Below are positions 34,546-46,740 of a stretch of 64,000 bases of DNA, one piece after another; position 1 is the stretch's first letter; every line of letters starts with the position of its first letter. Origin of the DNA: Atherix ibis (Eukaryota; Arthropoda; Insecta; Diptera; Athericidae); contig OY282606.1 of assembly GCA_958298945.1 (NCBI GenBank), positions 78,541,622 through 78,605,621 on the forward strand, given 5' to 3'. The position numbers were made by a program, and so were the translations under genes. A model generated the notes under the pieces. That model ran no database searches, was not told the origin of the DNA, and was given only the letters and a program-made list of their open reading frames with translations.

Positions 34546-36011
34546 TTAAAATCCATTAACCACTTTTGTTTTTTTTCCAAATTTCACTTAAAATTTCCTT
34601 TAAAATTTCACCTGAAATAAGTAATGACAATAATTATCAAAATCGTTAATTATTTTTGGATAACTTCTTTTTAAAAGTTATTTTACTTTTTTTTTGCAAT
34701 TTAGCTAGCTTTTATAATATAATTTAATTAAATTTGCTTTTCTTTTAAGATATTAACTTCAAATTGAGTTTTTTTGTTTTCGTTATACCTGAAGATGACT
34801 GATCATATTATGATAATCAAAAACTTTTAAATACCATAGAAAAAAAAGACTCTAGATTATAGTAATTCGATCTAAAATCAAATGACAAATTCAAAATTGT
34901 AAAATATAATATTTCGTATTAGAAGAAAGAAACAATAATCCTCACAACAATAGAGCGTAAAAGTGACAATTAATGATAATGAATACTAGGAAAAATCCCA
35001 CGTTTCAGACAGAGTGTTGAGGAAGCAGTGAATTCTTTGTTTCAAAACGGAAATAGCACAAAAAATTACTGGTCATACTAGTTTCTATAGAATTGAAGTG
35101 GCCACATTGGAAAAACCAAATTCCAGAAGCAGTCGTATTATTTGGACGGGGAATATGCAACTCGGGCGTTATCATCTCTGGATTCTAATCGTAGTCATAT
35201 TCGTACTAGTCTAGGCAAATATTCAGTAAAAGTATATGCAAACAGATGAGAAAAATATTTACTTGACCTAACATCAAGGCATGATTGCTGCCTAGTCAAG
35301 CTATTAAAAAGTAACTAACACTTTGACCTCCGAGTAACAAAACGATTCCAGATACTTCAGATACTCGGTTAGATAGTAGAGTTTTTGCTATGTCTTTACC
35401 GTCTTAAGTCAAACGATCCACGTTAATTGGCAATGTCTAACAAAGCACTCGAAATGTTCATTTGAAAATTAAAGGCAATTTTTCGTGCTAATTGCTAACT
35501 AATTGTACGTTTCAATTACACTCGCGAATGAAACGTGATCACCGCAACAGAAAACATTTACCGGCCAGTCTAGAAGTTAGACTCGGGCAGGTGCCAATTG
35601 TAAAAACTAAGATCGTGATTTAGTACTCGGATACCTGAACGTGCCACATGGTAATGAAATAAAGAAATAAAAAACAAACTAACAAACTCATGCGAATTAA
35701 GGTTGATTTTTTGCAAGTGTTGGGCAGATATTACGATTTACGGAAAAATTTGTTAAATACCCAAAAAGGTTTATGCGAACACTGTTTAGAGTAGACTCAT
35801 TCTAGAGTTCTTATGATGGGAAACCAAAAAAAGATCAGGGATGTGTGAAATATTTCTGCTATGTATAAAATTGATTTTTTTTGCCTTTTTCTGTAAGGTT
35901 TTCAATATTTTTTACTGAGTTCCTCTCATGGGGATAGAGATAAAACCTCAACAAATAAAATACCTTCTTTTACGACCAATCCCAATTAGTTATCTACAAC
36001 TACGGGAAATA
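34546..36011. other. No recognised gene
   Basis: AT-rich to about 34.9 kb, more mixed to 35.7 kb. ATAAAGAAATAAAAAACAAA with CTAACAAAC at about 35659-35687 resembles a retrotransposon A-rich tail, but no coding remnant precedes it. Confidence 0.4.
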
Positions 36012-36013
36012 TA

Positions 36014-37212
36014 CCAGGTGTATAAGCTTAAATCCACTGTTTTCTAGTCAAAAAAATACATGTTTTTTTCATAGAAAGGAAAACAAATTTATTGAAAGTA
36101 CTTGTCCTTGCTAGCTACACATTTTTCCCACCTCTCGGGCAATTTGTGGATATCACGCCAAAAAAAATTGCTTCTCTTTCGAGGCAAACCACTCATGAAG
36201 CCATTTTCGGACGTCTTCGTAAGAATCAAAGTATTGCTCAGCGAGCGCGTGGCCCATCGGCGAAAACAGGTGGTAGTCGGAAAGGGCCAGGAGTAGCACC
36301 TCCCAGTTGAGTGTCTCCAAGTAGTTTCGGAATATTTTTGACGTGTGCAATGGTGCGTTGTCGTGGATGAAAATCAGCTTGTCATGTCATTGTTGATAAT
36401 CCGTCCTTTTTTCACGCAGAGCACGGTGCAATTTGATCAGTTGTTGGTGGTAGCGGTTGGCATTGACAGTTTCACCAGGTTTCAACATCTCATAGTAGAC
36501 GATACCCTGCTGATCCCACAAAACGCATAGCATCGTCTTCCGTCCGAAGCGATTTGGTCTTGGGGAAGATGTTGATGGTAAGCCGGGATCAACCCACGAT
36601 TTCTTGCGTTTAGCATTCTCGAAATATATCCACTTTTTATCACCTGTCACAATCCGATGCAGGAACGACTTTCGTTTTTGTCTGGCGGGCAAAATTTCGC
36701 ATCTTGTTCAATTCATGCGGCACCCATTTTCCGATCTTTTCAATCTTCCCCATGGCATGCAGACGCATGAAAATGGTTGGTTGAGTAACTCCCAATTGCT
36801 CCGCACGCATTTTTTGCGATTGGATATCGTCTTCGTCCAAAAGAGCCTACAATTGATGGTCCTCAACCTTCCCAGGCCGATTTTCACGCTTCTTATCCCA
36901 CATGTCAAAATTGCCGTCTTTGAACAGACGACACCAATCTCGGCACGTTCTTGCCGATAAAGCACTGTCACCATAGGCCTTGAAATTAAAGCAGAAAAGG
37001 AGAGCTTCCCGCATATGCTCTTTTTCTAGCACGAAACTAGACATGATTACCAAAGGAAAAATGTATGTTGCTCTTCGAAATTGCTGACAATGTGCACTGA
37101 TTAATGTTGACAGATGTCAAACTCATTAAAAAAAGTATGGCGTGCCCACGGTAGCTTAATACGCTCACTCACACCATATGACCAAACAGTTGATTTAAGC
37201 TTATACCCCTGG
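36014..37212 (-). mobile_element. Vertumnana-like mariner, full length, minus strand
   Basis: TA at 36012-36013 and 37213-37214 flank inverted repeats of about 30 bp: CCAGGTGTATAAGCTTAAAT at the left and, as reverse complement of the right end, CCAGGGGTATAAGCTTAAAT. The length is 1199 bp. This is the only vertumnana-like copy here with both ends whole, so it is the best guide to the family's termini. Confidence 0.93.
36089..37044 (-). pseudogene. Mariner transposase (vertumnana-like), broken
   Basis: The start ATG is at 37044 (MSSFVLEKEHMREALLFCF) and the end ...KCVASKDKYFQ-stop at 36089. The DNA-binding domain reads well (TCRDWCRLFKDGNFDMWDKK; QSQKMRAEQLGVTQPTIFMR). After WVPHELN a frameshift and small deletion occur. 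The catalytic half is open again at 36692-36387 with RIVTGDKKWIYFENAKRKKS and the first Asp. A stop at 36387 precedes HDKLIFIHDNAPLHTSK with the second Asp. VLLLALSDYHLF lacks most of PHPPYSPDLAP but keeps the third Asp. All three acidic residues survive, yet stops, a frameshift and the deletion make it inactive. Confidence 0.9.
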
Positions 37213-37329
37213 TAGTAATAAATAGATATTATGACAAAAACACTATTATAAGAGCAGAAAAACAATAAAGTAGGAGTAGACACCCATTGGTGCTTCCTCA
37301 CCTAACAAGACGCTTTAATGTTTTAAGAG

Positions 37330-37980
37330 TTTTCTTGGCCAATGTTTCTTTAAGGGCAGATAAATTTTTAAGGAGAAGGTAACTGCGGAGAGTTCCTTAA
37401 AAAGAGAACTGTGCTCAATCGAGAATGAAACTTTTTATAATGAGCAATACGTAAATTACGACCAATAACTTTGTTACGAACATAGAATAGGGCATCAACC
37501 AATTTTCCAAGGATTTTATATTAAAGGAATTAAATTTAATAGGAATCGGAATGCCCTGTAAAATTCCAAAGCTCAATAGTGTATACGTCCAGAGTAGTTT
37601 TAAAATTGTATTGAAGGTAAAAAATATGTTTTTTAACTTCAGTTTTGATCGGTTGTCCAGTAAGCTAAGTAGTTGTCGATGACGTCTAATAAGTTCAAGT
37701 ATTTTTATTTTCTCATGATGGTCTCACATGAATTGTTTGTTCAGGTATAGCCTCAAAAAGCATAGTTTATTTCTTGGTTTGAGTAATATTATACACGAAT
37801 GGATAATTTTGACAGAACATGAAGGCAGCATGAGCACTTGTCTACTGTTAGTGACCGTAGCCGACTTAAGAAGATGCACAGAGTCGAGGAACTATACAAT
37901 AACAGTCTACTTTATAACCCCTTTGAGAGTATCATTCGCATTATCTAAACTTTTGGTACATTAAAACCTTTGGCATAGTT
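37330..37980 (-). pseudogene. Antisense RT thumb/connection fragment (Jockey-like)
   Basis: Minus-strand pieces read LCFLRLYLNKQFM, then RRHRQLLSLLDNRSKLKLKN, then TILKLLWTYTLLSFG, then SLGKLVDALFYVRNKVIGRN and LRIAHYKKFHSRL. These match in order 'V-K-Y-L-G-L-x-L-D-K', 'R-x-R-Q-L-x-x-L-L-x-x-x-S-K-L-x-x-x-N-K', 'I-L-K-P-I-W-T-Y-G-I-Q-L-W-G' and 'N-A-P-W-Y-V-R-N-x-x-I-H-R-D-L'. It starts right after the mariner at 37212. Frames change several times. Confidence 0.7.
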
Positions 37981-38130
37981 GTTGGCCAGAAGCTTGCTTC
38001 TTCATAATAAATATTAAGGGGTTTCCATAAGGGTGAACAAACTTTAAATCAAAACAAAACAATAATTATACACTATTTTAATAAATGTCCTATTTTTAAG
38101 ACCTTAGATATTATTACGTATGAAATAAAA

Positions 38131-38950
38131 GGTGTGGTAGAAAAGTCATTGCAATATTTTTTTTCATTATAATTATTTTTTTTTACAAATAGAAAACCGC
38201 TGTTTTCCAATAGATGGCACCAGCAGTAAATGCTGGTACAAAATATCAGATCACAAACGTTAAATCGTAAGCTTATGTATCTATCAATAACTTCTCATCA
38301 TTGCTTTTGTAACTTTTTATTGGCGTTATATATTTTTTTGTGCGTGAAAATGTCGAAATTTTTTTTGCCTTGAATTCGAAAAAATCTGCATCTTAAGCGC
38401 ACCAAAAAGAAAGTGTAGAAACTTATGGTAAGGCTTGTATAAGTAAAAGGTCGTGCCGCGAATGGTTTCAATGCAACAAAAGTGGTAATTTCTAGGTGGA
38501 AGGTGATTTTGACAAGGAGCGACCTGGACCGGGGGAAAAGTTTAAAGACGCAAAATTGGAGGCGTTACTAGAGGAAGCCCTATGTCAAATGCAACAAGAA
38601 CTTTCAGATTTATTGGGCGTAACTCAACAAGCCTTTTTCCATAGTTTTAAAGGCTTGAGAATGATCAAAACGCAAGGAAATTGAGTGCCATATGAGATGT
38701 CGAACGGCGGTTTTCACATGCAAACAACTGCTCCAAGGGCAAAAAAGGAAGGGTTTTCTGCATCGTATTATAACTGATAATTATGGCAGGAGCTTCCTAC
38801 CGCATACCACTGATGTGTTTGAGCCGAGCATTAAAGAAAAAATGGACACAATATGAGCAAAAACACGGCAAAATGATTTTTCAGTATGAGAACGCTCGGC
38901 CACATCTTGCTAAAGTGGTTAAAACCTACCGGAATGACACTGTTGTGGTC
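38131..38950 (+). pseudogene. Mariner relic, irritans-like, heavily decayed
   Basis: The left end GGTAGAAAAGTCATTGCAAT looks like a mariner terminal repeat. In changing frames: EFEKSAS, then ETYGKACISKRSCREWFQ, then DKERPGPGEKFKDAKLEALL (frame 38496-38684), then QELSDLLGVTQQAF, a stop-broken 'NWVPYE', RAKKEGFSASYYN (for 'RQKRKGFLHRIV'), and ALKKKWTQYEQKHGKMIFQY followed by ENARPHLAKVVKTY. The second catalytic Asp is Glu (YENARPH), the first is in a broken region, and the end with the third Asp is missing. Confidence 0.75.
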
Positions 38951-39039
38951 GAAATGATACCGATCGAAATTCTGGTGGATGAGCGACAGTGACTGTACCG
39001 CCAAAGAGGTCAGAAAGGTAGGGTGGTGTAATGTACGGA

Positions 39040-39445
39040 AGAAGCGATCAAATCCAGGTGGCAGTTGTAAATCCGAACGGATACGGCTGAAGATGGCGTA
39101 TGGACTTTCCGTCTCATCTCCACGGTGGATCAATGAATTGACCCAGAACACAGTGGGGTTGGCTATTACCAATCCCAATTGTTGACGGGGCATAGATATT
39201 ATCGGACTAACCAATATGACATTATATTGGATAATAGCCCAATATGACCTTGTTGTGACGGGGTGGTGGGAAGCACGGAACACGTGTTCTTTACTGCACT
39301 CTATTCCGAGTGGAGAAAGAGGATATATAGAAGTGTATTGGTAGGCCACTGATGCTGGAGAACATCGTGGCTCTAATGTGTGGCTCACTGACAGTTTGGG
39401 AGGCTCTCGATGTTTTTGTCAATAACGCCGGAGAATTTTTACCAG
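39040..39445 (+). pseudogene. C-terminus of an R1-type non-LTR retrotransposon ORF2
   Basis: From 39182 one frame reads LTGHRYYRTNQYDIILDNSP, then a stop, PCCDG, and STEHVFFTALYSEWRKRIYR. After a one-base shift it continues GRPLMLENIVALMCGSLTVW then EALDVFVNNAGE. This matches the R1-type tail 'L-T-G-H-G-x-F-R-x-Y-L ... C-P-x-C-x-x-x-x-x-T-A-E-H-V-F-F-x-C-P-R-F ... G-R-x-L-x-x-E-N-L-V'. The second Cys pair is partly lost. It differs from both retroelement families at 1-413 and 7915-9294. Confidence 0.72.
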
Positions 39446-39474
39446 TGTCGATATATTTTCCAGTGACTAGTAGG

Positions 39475-39780
39475 ACTCGCGAAAGACAGTTGACTGTTAT
39501 AGTTTCGTGATTAGTTGGAATGTCATAGATATAAACATTATATAAAATTGGAGCGACATATTTTTCCCAAGGTACCTTGCGAAATACCAGCTATAATAGG
39601 GCAAATAATAAAATGTTCACTGTTAAGCGCTCCTTGGAAATAATGATGGCAACGGTATGATTTTAAAATAAGGGACTAGGTGGGGGGAAGAAATTTTTAA
39701 CTTTCCAAAGTAATCCAGAATGCCACGCGTCCTTTAAGTATAAAGCCCAACTCTATCTAAATTTAAAATTTATTGAGGGT
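39475..39780 (-). pseudogene. Antisense RT palm fragment (Jockey-like)
   Basis: The minus strand reads AGISQGTLG and, one base shifted, APILYNVYIYDIPTNHETIT. This corresponds to 'A-G-V-P-Q-G-S-I-L-G-P-I-L-Y-N-I-Y-T-x-D-I-P'. A Pro-to-Ser change and a frameshift disrupt it, and no Y-A-D-D is found. It is tail-to-tail with the R1-type fragment on the plus strand. Confidence 0.6.
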
Positions 39781-42150
39781 CTCTAGATCAATTAAATTTT
39801 ATTAAGTTGTTAGCTACCTTAAAATTGTTAGCTACCTTAGAACTGTAGTTATTCTGAATTTCCATTCGTCTTGATTCCACCTCAAAATTAAGTATTTCAG
39901 AAATTAATTTTTTTAAATAAGGTTGTTTAACATAAATCTAAATGAAAAGTTGACGAGAATAGAAATTTCCAAATGAAAGTGCCACAATGTAGTCAAATGG
40001 GACCAGTATAGTTACCAACGAGGAAATAATTGCAAATGAGTACAGTATGGTCATCCCTTATCGTTTTTTTCATTTTCATTAAGTTTTTTCATTTCTTTTA
40101 AAAAAATTATTTTTAATTGTAAAGCAAATTTTTCAATTTTTAAATTAAATTTTTTTTAAAATATTCTATAATTTTTTAAAAGTCCTTCTTTAATTTTTAC
40201 CTCAAATTCCTCAAATATCTTTTTATAATTAACAAAAATTACTATTAATGTTATTTAAATTAATTTCATTATAAATTATCTTTGTATGTAGATACAGTAG
40301 GTTTTATATTTCAAATGAGTTTGTTTAAATAAATCTAAAGAAATATTTGGTTAGGCTGTGAACTGCCCAAAAAAAAGTCGGCACATTCTATGAGCATGAG
40401 AAACGGAGTGCCGCAAGATCGTCTAATGTAACCAGTATAGTACCTGTGAGAAAATCTAAATCGTATTGGATTTCTGTTTTACGCAAAAAATTATGTTTCT
40501 TTCTGCAAAAAAATATTTTTTAATGATTTTTTGTGAAATTTTAATAATTAAAATTGAATTATTTATGAAAAAATCTATGAAAATTCATCTATTTTATCTC
40601 AAATTTTCTATTTTTTTGACTTATTATTATAAAAACATCATTTTCACAAGCAAATTAGAATAATGTACCATCAAACGATACAAGAACTACCGATGCTCCT
40701 CTATAGTTATTATTATTTTTCCTAGGAAATATTTTATCTTTGATTATGATTAAATGTGCATTTTTTCAATGTTGTGGTTTTAAAACCAGACCCCAAAATG
40801 ATGTATGAGATTATTTGGTTGTATGAAATTATTCGTTTATGCAAAATTATGATAACTTGTGATAGTCATTGCTTCAATTTTCGTCAGTACATGACGGAAC
40901 AATTTCATACTTGAATTGGACGCATACTCGTATGTCGGCGGCATACTGTGTCGCCACACAAAGTGAACCGCAAAACTTTCAGGTGCCATAAATTTATGAA
41001 ACCGCATATTAATCAAACGGCTTTCTTCCATTTTTGAGATTTAATCATCAGTCTGTCAATCATTTTGTGCAAAAGCTGTTAAAAAGACAAAAATGCCGAA
41101 GGCTTACTTACACTTTAAGAGTAACACATGCTGTTTAGCTATCAAGACTTGCAGTAGCGAAGGTGATACAAAATGCTTTCAACGATATTTTAATTTTTTT
41201 AGAAGCTTAATGGGAATACGTAGGCCATGGTTGAAAGAGTGGAGTCAATGATCGAATGTGGAGGAGGAGAAGGCGAAGACCAAATCGAATGGGCTGGACA
41301 GAGGCTGCAACCAATCAATTCAAAATCAATTATCGTCAGATCTCGCTGAACAAAATCATCGCAGTTAATAGATAAAAGTATCGATCAGCCATATGCGCAC
41401 TCTCATAACACTTTCATATCGAAGGAGGAAGCTGGTTAAACCGGCCCCAATCATGTTCATCTTTAAAAGAGTACCATATATCGGATAAAGACGCTTTAGC
41501 CATTGAAGCCATCGAAATCTATTGACCCAAACAGTGGCATAGAAAGCTAATAAACTGAGTTTACTTTGACAGCTGCAGATTACAACAAATTAACAAACCA
41601 ATAGTCAGAAAGGAAAAATATGAAAATTTTAGTTAAATTATTTATTAGTAAAGATAAAAAGAATATTAAAGGCTAGAATTAAGACCTCTAAGACGGCTGA
41701 AGTAAATCATGTTAGGATCATCAGAGTAGAAAGTGTATTCATTCGGTAGACCAGAAGTCAATTTGGAACTGACTAAAATTATGACCTTTTCAATATACTA
41801 TTTGTTTTGTTTCATATCATCAATAATATTCAAAAGTAATGGACCTCACATAGTAAATCTTAAAAAATTAATAAAAACAATAGAAAAAAATTAAAATTAA
41901 AAGAAAACATTAAGCAGGATCATCACTCTTTTAGCAGAGGATTTTCATTTATTCAATTAGCAATTTTATATAATTGTTAATTATTTTCAATTTTGATTTT
42001 AATTAAAAAAAAGACCCTAAATGATTTTTACAAGTAAACAATATAAAGGGTTATCCAATAAAGTTCAAGTCTTTTTAATTTCGTGTGAGAGGATTCCTTG
42101 TAAGTCATTATTTGTCTAGGTTCATTCCCAGGTAGCATACTTTGCCTTTT
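39781..42150. other. No recognised gene
   Basis: Mostly AT-rich. About 41190-41560 is less AT-rich and purine-biased (GGAGGAGGAGAAGGCGAAGA), but no frame there resembles a protein I know. Confidence 0.4.
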
Positions 42151-42159
42151 GATGGAAGG

Positions 42160-42440
42160 AAGTTGCCATTAAGGTATATAGGAAAAGGTGGATCTTTTGA
42201 AGGGGTAAAGGTAACATGTACGCTCTTCACCCTCCACCAGAGTAGGATGTAAGAATAGTTTTGGAATTAGTTGGGATGTCAAATGTATAAATATTATATA
42301 GGAGTGGACAAAGGATACTGCCTTGAGGCACACCAGCTGTGATGGTGTTGGGAGAAATATAATCTTAAAATAAGAAAGTATGTGAAGGGAAGGAAACTCT
42401 TGAGTTTTCAGAGCAGTCCAGGGCAACACATACGATCAAA
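42160..42440 (-). pseudogene. Antisense RT palm fragment (Jockey-like)
   Basis: Minus strand: ITAGVPQGSILCPLLYNIYT then FDIPTNSKTILTSYSG, a good match to the palm motif with intact A-G-V-P-Q-G-S. The Y-A-D-D that should follow reads YSGG, so the active site is absent. A frameshift separates it from an upstream segment with TQEFPSLHILSYF. Compare the related fragment at 5240-6125. Confidence 0.7.
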
Positions 42441-43599
42441 AGCATGTAATATATGCCACTATGTGTTTAATTTAACATTATTTAAAAAAAACTGCCATAT
42501 TACTTGACGGATGGTGGCTTTTCTAAATGGTCTAAACTTTAAAGATTATCTACATAAATAAGGTTTTTATATAATTTAAAAGAGAAGCTACAACCGCATC
42601 TTGGAGGTCAACTTACATAACCAAATCTTGAAATTAACTGGTTTGTTGGTAGTCTGCCAATGAGATACTAAAAAGGTCTCACTATTAGTCTAGATAGTAA
42701 TTCTACGTTTGGGTGAGGACAATTTTTTGCCACTCCATCTAAAGGAAAAAAAAGTTTGCTTTAAGTAGACGCGTCGGTTAAAGCCTCCTTAATTCTATTT
42801 AGAGACGTGGATATTCTCAACACTGTTCCTAACCAAGGCTTCTAATCTGGAAGCGACCAGAAAGTTTAGAAGTGGAGATCTGTCACTAATATTAAGATTA
42901 TTGGAGATCAGAAGGATGTATTTTTCACATGTTGCTGGTAGTCATAACAGTTTAAACTAAATTATAGGAGCGATAACTAGCAAAGCAAAAAGATTATTGT
43001 AAATTATTTTAGTTCGGGGAAAGGGGATAATTAGCCAAATAATGGGGATAAAAAATGAATATATGAGTTAGACAGTACAGTTGTCTTACGTGCAATACCT
43101 ATCGTTCGACATAATACCACAGGCCACCTACGACCATATCGATTGAAATACCGCACCGCCAAACCTGATTAGCAATTATCAGTAAGCAACTACAATAGTT
43201 ACAAAGTAACTACATCAACTGTTTATGGCGAGATATATCTAAATCTGTACTAATATTGGCAGTGGCAGAGCCCGATATAATTACCGGTATCTTCCAACAG
43301 TGGTGCAAAGACCGTACCCGCGATGCGGGTATTAACCACAGTCATCACGCTGCTGCCTAAGGCGCCTCCCCATTGTCGGATACAGTGTACTGTCACACCA
43401 TAGAACACCCGATTTCCATAGTACCAATTTATGTTTTAAGAGTACTTCGGTTTGTAGTCCGCTCATTAAGCTACTGTAGGGAATCTCGTAAATTCCAAGG
43501 CATCGCTAAGCCAGTTCAGGTATGAACGTTGGCCAGGACCAGAAGGTAGAACCAAAATCGATCTTGGTCTTTAACCCGGTTGTAGCCACCTTGAATGTC
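42441..43599. other. No recognised gene
   Basis: Mixed composition, less AT-rich from about 43.1 kb. It may hold further decayed retroelement sequence, but no motif is readable. Confidence 0.35.
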
Positions 43600-43619
43600 A
43601 CTCACACATACATTCACTT

Positions 43620-44640
43620 GCCATTCATCAATTATTTTCTTCTCCCATACAATGCCATGGAATACCTACTCAAACAGTTATAGGTCTCACAAATACTCAG
43701 TGCACCACCCACAGCAACTCCATACTCATTTACTCTAATTCCACATGCATCCAGATCTCTAAGATCCTCATATAAACCATACCCAAAGAGAAGGTGATAG
43801 GCACTCTCTTGTAGTGCACCGCACAGATACTATGCCCTTCCACTCAATCCACTCTTACAAGTAAGTCATTCAGATAGCCAAGAAACAGGACACATTCAAA
43901 ATTATTTGCCGAAGCAAAACTGACACATGAGATAAACCTGTAAGTTCATCTCCCATTCACACTGTCATAGCACCGCTGTTGCCAGATCTCTTACATTCTC
44001 TCCAGCACTAGCGCCCCCTATTGACGCACTCTATGATCCTGAATTCCCTTATTCAGGACAGAACAGCCCGCCGCCAATACAATGCCATGCCGTATCTGAT
44101 AGAGAATACTCCTACGGAGCACCTCTACATCTCGAGTTAAAAAGTACAGTAGAAAGAGGGGAACCTTGTGGAACGCCATCTTTTATCAAGCAAAAAAATG
44201 AGAAAAAAACCCATTTTCCCGAACTGTAAGAGTTCTGCCAGAAAGGTATGAACAAAAAAGTCATAGTGTGCCGGATTCAACTCTTCACTCCGACAGCTGA
44301 GAGATTATTTTGTCTGGGAAAATTATAGAGGTTGAGTTTCTTCACAAAAATTTGGTCGAACCTTTTAGCTAAGTTTTTTTTCCAGATTCTTGGAAATACT
44401 TGGCCAAAGAGAAATTGGTCTAAAGTTGTTAGCTGAACGCTGTGTAAGTTGTTGTTCTGGTATTGGTATTGCTATAACTACTTTCTAGCAATTTGGAAAA
44501 GTAGACGTAAAAAAAGGTAACGATTCTTGTATGGAATGTTGACAAAGCCTCAAGAGTTCAAGACCAGGATCGAAGCGGACGGTGTCGATGGGGATTATCC
44601 AAGAGGGATTGTTTCACTACATATAACATTCAGCACTTAA
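43620..44640 (-). pseudogene. Antisense non-LTR retrotransposon fragments: RT fingers/palm and C-terminus
   Basis: Minus strand, high to low coordinates: NFRPISLWPSISKNLEKKLS (about 44430-44370) matches RT 'N-Y-R-P-I-S-L-L-P-x-I-S-K-x-L-E-K'. KDGVPQGSPLSTVLFN (about 44190-44142) matches the palm 'x-G-V-P-Q-G-S-x-L-S-P-V-L-F-N'. After a large deletion, GALQESAYHLLFGYGLYEDL with RDLDACGIRVNEYG (about 43820-43720) and SRYSMALYGRR match the C-terminal 'E-x-A-x-H-x-x-F-x-C-P-x-Y-E-D-L-R'. The conserved Cys are replaced. The palm wording differs from the Jockey-like copies, so this is another lineage. Confidence 0.65.
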
Positions 44641-45774
44641 CACTCCAATAATGCGATTTATACCCGTTCTTTGGTGCTGACTTGAAGTCAATAAAAGCAG
44701 TAAGATTATTTCAAATGTGCAGCTTGTCTTATTTTACAGCTTTATTGACTCTAGCTTTTGTTAAACCATAAATTATGGCCGCACTATCGGATATTCTGAT
44801 AATTTTTTTACTAAGAAACTTCTGTTCAATGAGGTCTTAGGGACCTCTTCTAAAATATTGTTCTTTCTATTCATGTAAAATTTATAATAATAAAGGGTTC
44901 CTATCATTTTCAAAATGGGCATTTCTGTAATTATAGGATTGGTCATTTACGTGCTAATAGTTTATCGACTAATCACTTACAACGTGTCAATTAAATGTCA
45001 GTAATACGAAAAAGTGTTTACTATTATTTCAAATGGTTATAATTAAGAAATTATTTATTTAAAAGTTCAGCACATCGGAACGCTGACGTAATTTCGACCA
45101 AATAACTACGAAGATTACTTACTACACTCTCCTTACAGTACCAATAAATTATAATATAAGTCACTATCGATTGGTATTGGTAATTTACACCTAAGCTCTT
45201 AAAAACCAGTCCAATTGACTCATGGTATTGTGAATAATGTCCTGAAAAAGTAAATATTAATAAGAATAAAAAAACTAAACAAAGAAGCAAGTACCAAGCA
45301 TCGGAGTGGATAAGTAAGTGACAAGATTCAGTTTAATCTGGATTCATTCTATTCCAATGAGGGAAAGGTAAGTAAATTTACACCTGTAATTATATTGATC
45401 TTGGCAATTCTGAGAATTTTGATTATCGCGCAATTACACTGTCAACGTGATAATCACACGAACATCGATTCGAATCGTTTTGAGTCTGGTTGATTTACGG
45501 TCCCACAAGGGAATTCCAAGTCAGGCGCTTCTCGTTTGACAACGACTTGCAATTTTCTCAATTTGTTCAGAAAAACAAAACTAAGGTGACAACGCACCAT
45601 CGAAAGATAATTTGCATATGCAAACATACACACTTACTCAATATACGAACACGAAAATGGGAGGTTTGTACACAGATATGAGTCGCCATTATTGCACCTT
45701 TGTACAATAATTGTTGTAATTTTGCAAATTATTACAGACACTTTAGATAAAACGATGTGTTTTATAAATTACAG
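44641..45774. other. No recognised gene
   Basis: AT-rich. A strong 5' splice-site string (GGGAAAG|GTAAGT) stands at 45367/45368, but the frame that would join it to the acceptor at 45775 has a TGA at 45358-45360, so I do not pair them. Confidence 0.4.
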
Positions 45775-46120
45775 GGCCGATTACGAATGCTTTTCACTTT
45801 CTTGTTGCATTTTTAAAAAGAGGGCACCTCTATCAGGTCGGTTACTCAAATAAATGGTTCAATGACTGGCTACAATGGAAAACGGCAGGACAAACGTACA
45901 TGACCGAATGGATGAATGCATGGTTGAAGACCTACCCTGGATTCACTGCTCCCTGTTGTTATGGCCCACTGAATCTGGGTCCCTTAGACAAGCTGATCTT
46001 CAATAACTCACTACATTTAGTAAATGCAACTTGATGAATTTGAGTACGTATCAAGTCTGCCTCATTCGTCCACACCTGATTTCTATTTTATAAGTCTAAA
46101 AAAAATAAACAAATAAAATT
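45775..46120 (+). CDS. Candidate last exon of an unknown host gene
   Basis: A 3' splice-site string (TTTTATAAATTACAG|GG) ends at 45774. From 45777 a frame without ATG at its start is open for 85 codons to TGA at 46032-46034. The peptide looks like real protein: GHLYQVGYSNKWFNDWLQW, then YMTEWMNAWLKTYPG and CCYGPLNLGPLDKLIF, with five Trp and two adjacent Cys. Two AATAAA signals follow at 46104 and 46112. Acceptor, open frame, stop and polyadenylation signals together fit a terminal exon entered in phase 1. I do not recognise the family. The A-rich end could instead be a retrotransposon tail, and no upstream exon was found. Confidence 0.4.
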
Positions 46121-46740
46121 CCAACTAAAAAAATTCCTTTCTACGTTAATTTTCTGCATGTCATTATTACCGACGACGGTTACACTTGCTTGACATGACA
46201 GGAATTGCGGCCAGTTAACCGAATCTGATATTTTTAATACGATTTTTTTATACATTTTCTTTTATTTATTGTACAATTTTATGATCATTTAATGGGTTAT
46301 TCAGTCGTCTGGGGAAAATGCCTAAACAAAGGAAGCTACGCGCAACTTGTTCGGAGAAAATGAATACGTCTGACATGTACAATAGTTAAGTCGATCCACC
46401 TTTGTTACTGCACTGTACGAAATTATTCGAGAAATGCCCCCCAAAAATATGAAATTCTAATCAAATTTCTACTAATTAAATTTAATTTTTATATTATAAA
46501 AAAAAAAGTTTTTGTTTACTATTGAAAATTTTAAAACGAAGCTTATTGTTTCAATAGATCAGTTCGAATGCTAAAAAATTACAGCCTCAAAAAGTAGTTA
46601 ACATCAAACTTAACGTAATAAGACTTTTTGCTGCTGAATTCCATCTTGTAAATGCCGATAAACGATAAATTTTAATCCAAAAACGAGCCTAACGATATAC
46701 AATACATTCCAAGCTAAGCGTACGCCGAGGGAACAGCGTA
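46121..46740. other. AT-rich DNA, nothing recognised
   Basis: No coding or repeat signal, apart from GTACGCCG occurring twice just before 46740-46750. Confidence 0.45.

Noticed and set aside
5747..44200. Any of the RT palm fragments as an active retrotransposon
   Set aside because: None of the palm fragments (5240, 33800, 39475, 42160, 43620) shows an intact Y-A-D-D active site, and all are frame-broken.
45361..45774. Intron from the strong GTAAGT donor at 45368 to the acceptor at 45774
   Set aside because: The phase needed to enter the downstream frame puts a TGA three codons before the donor.
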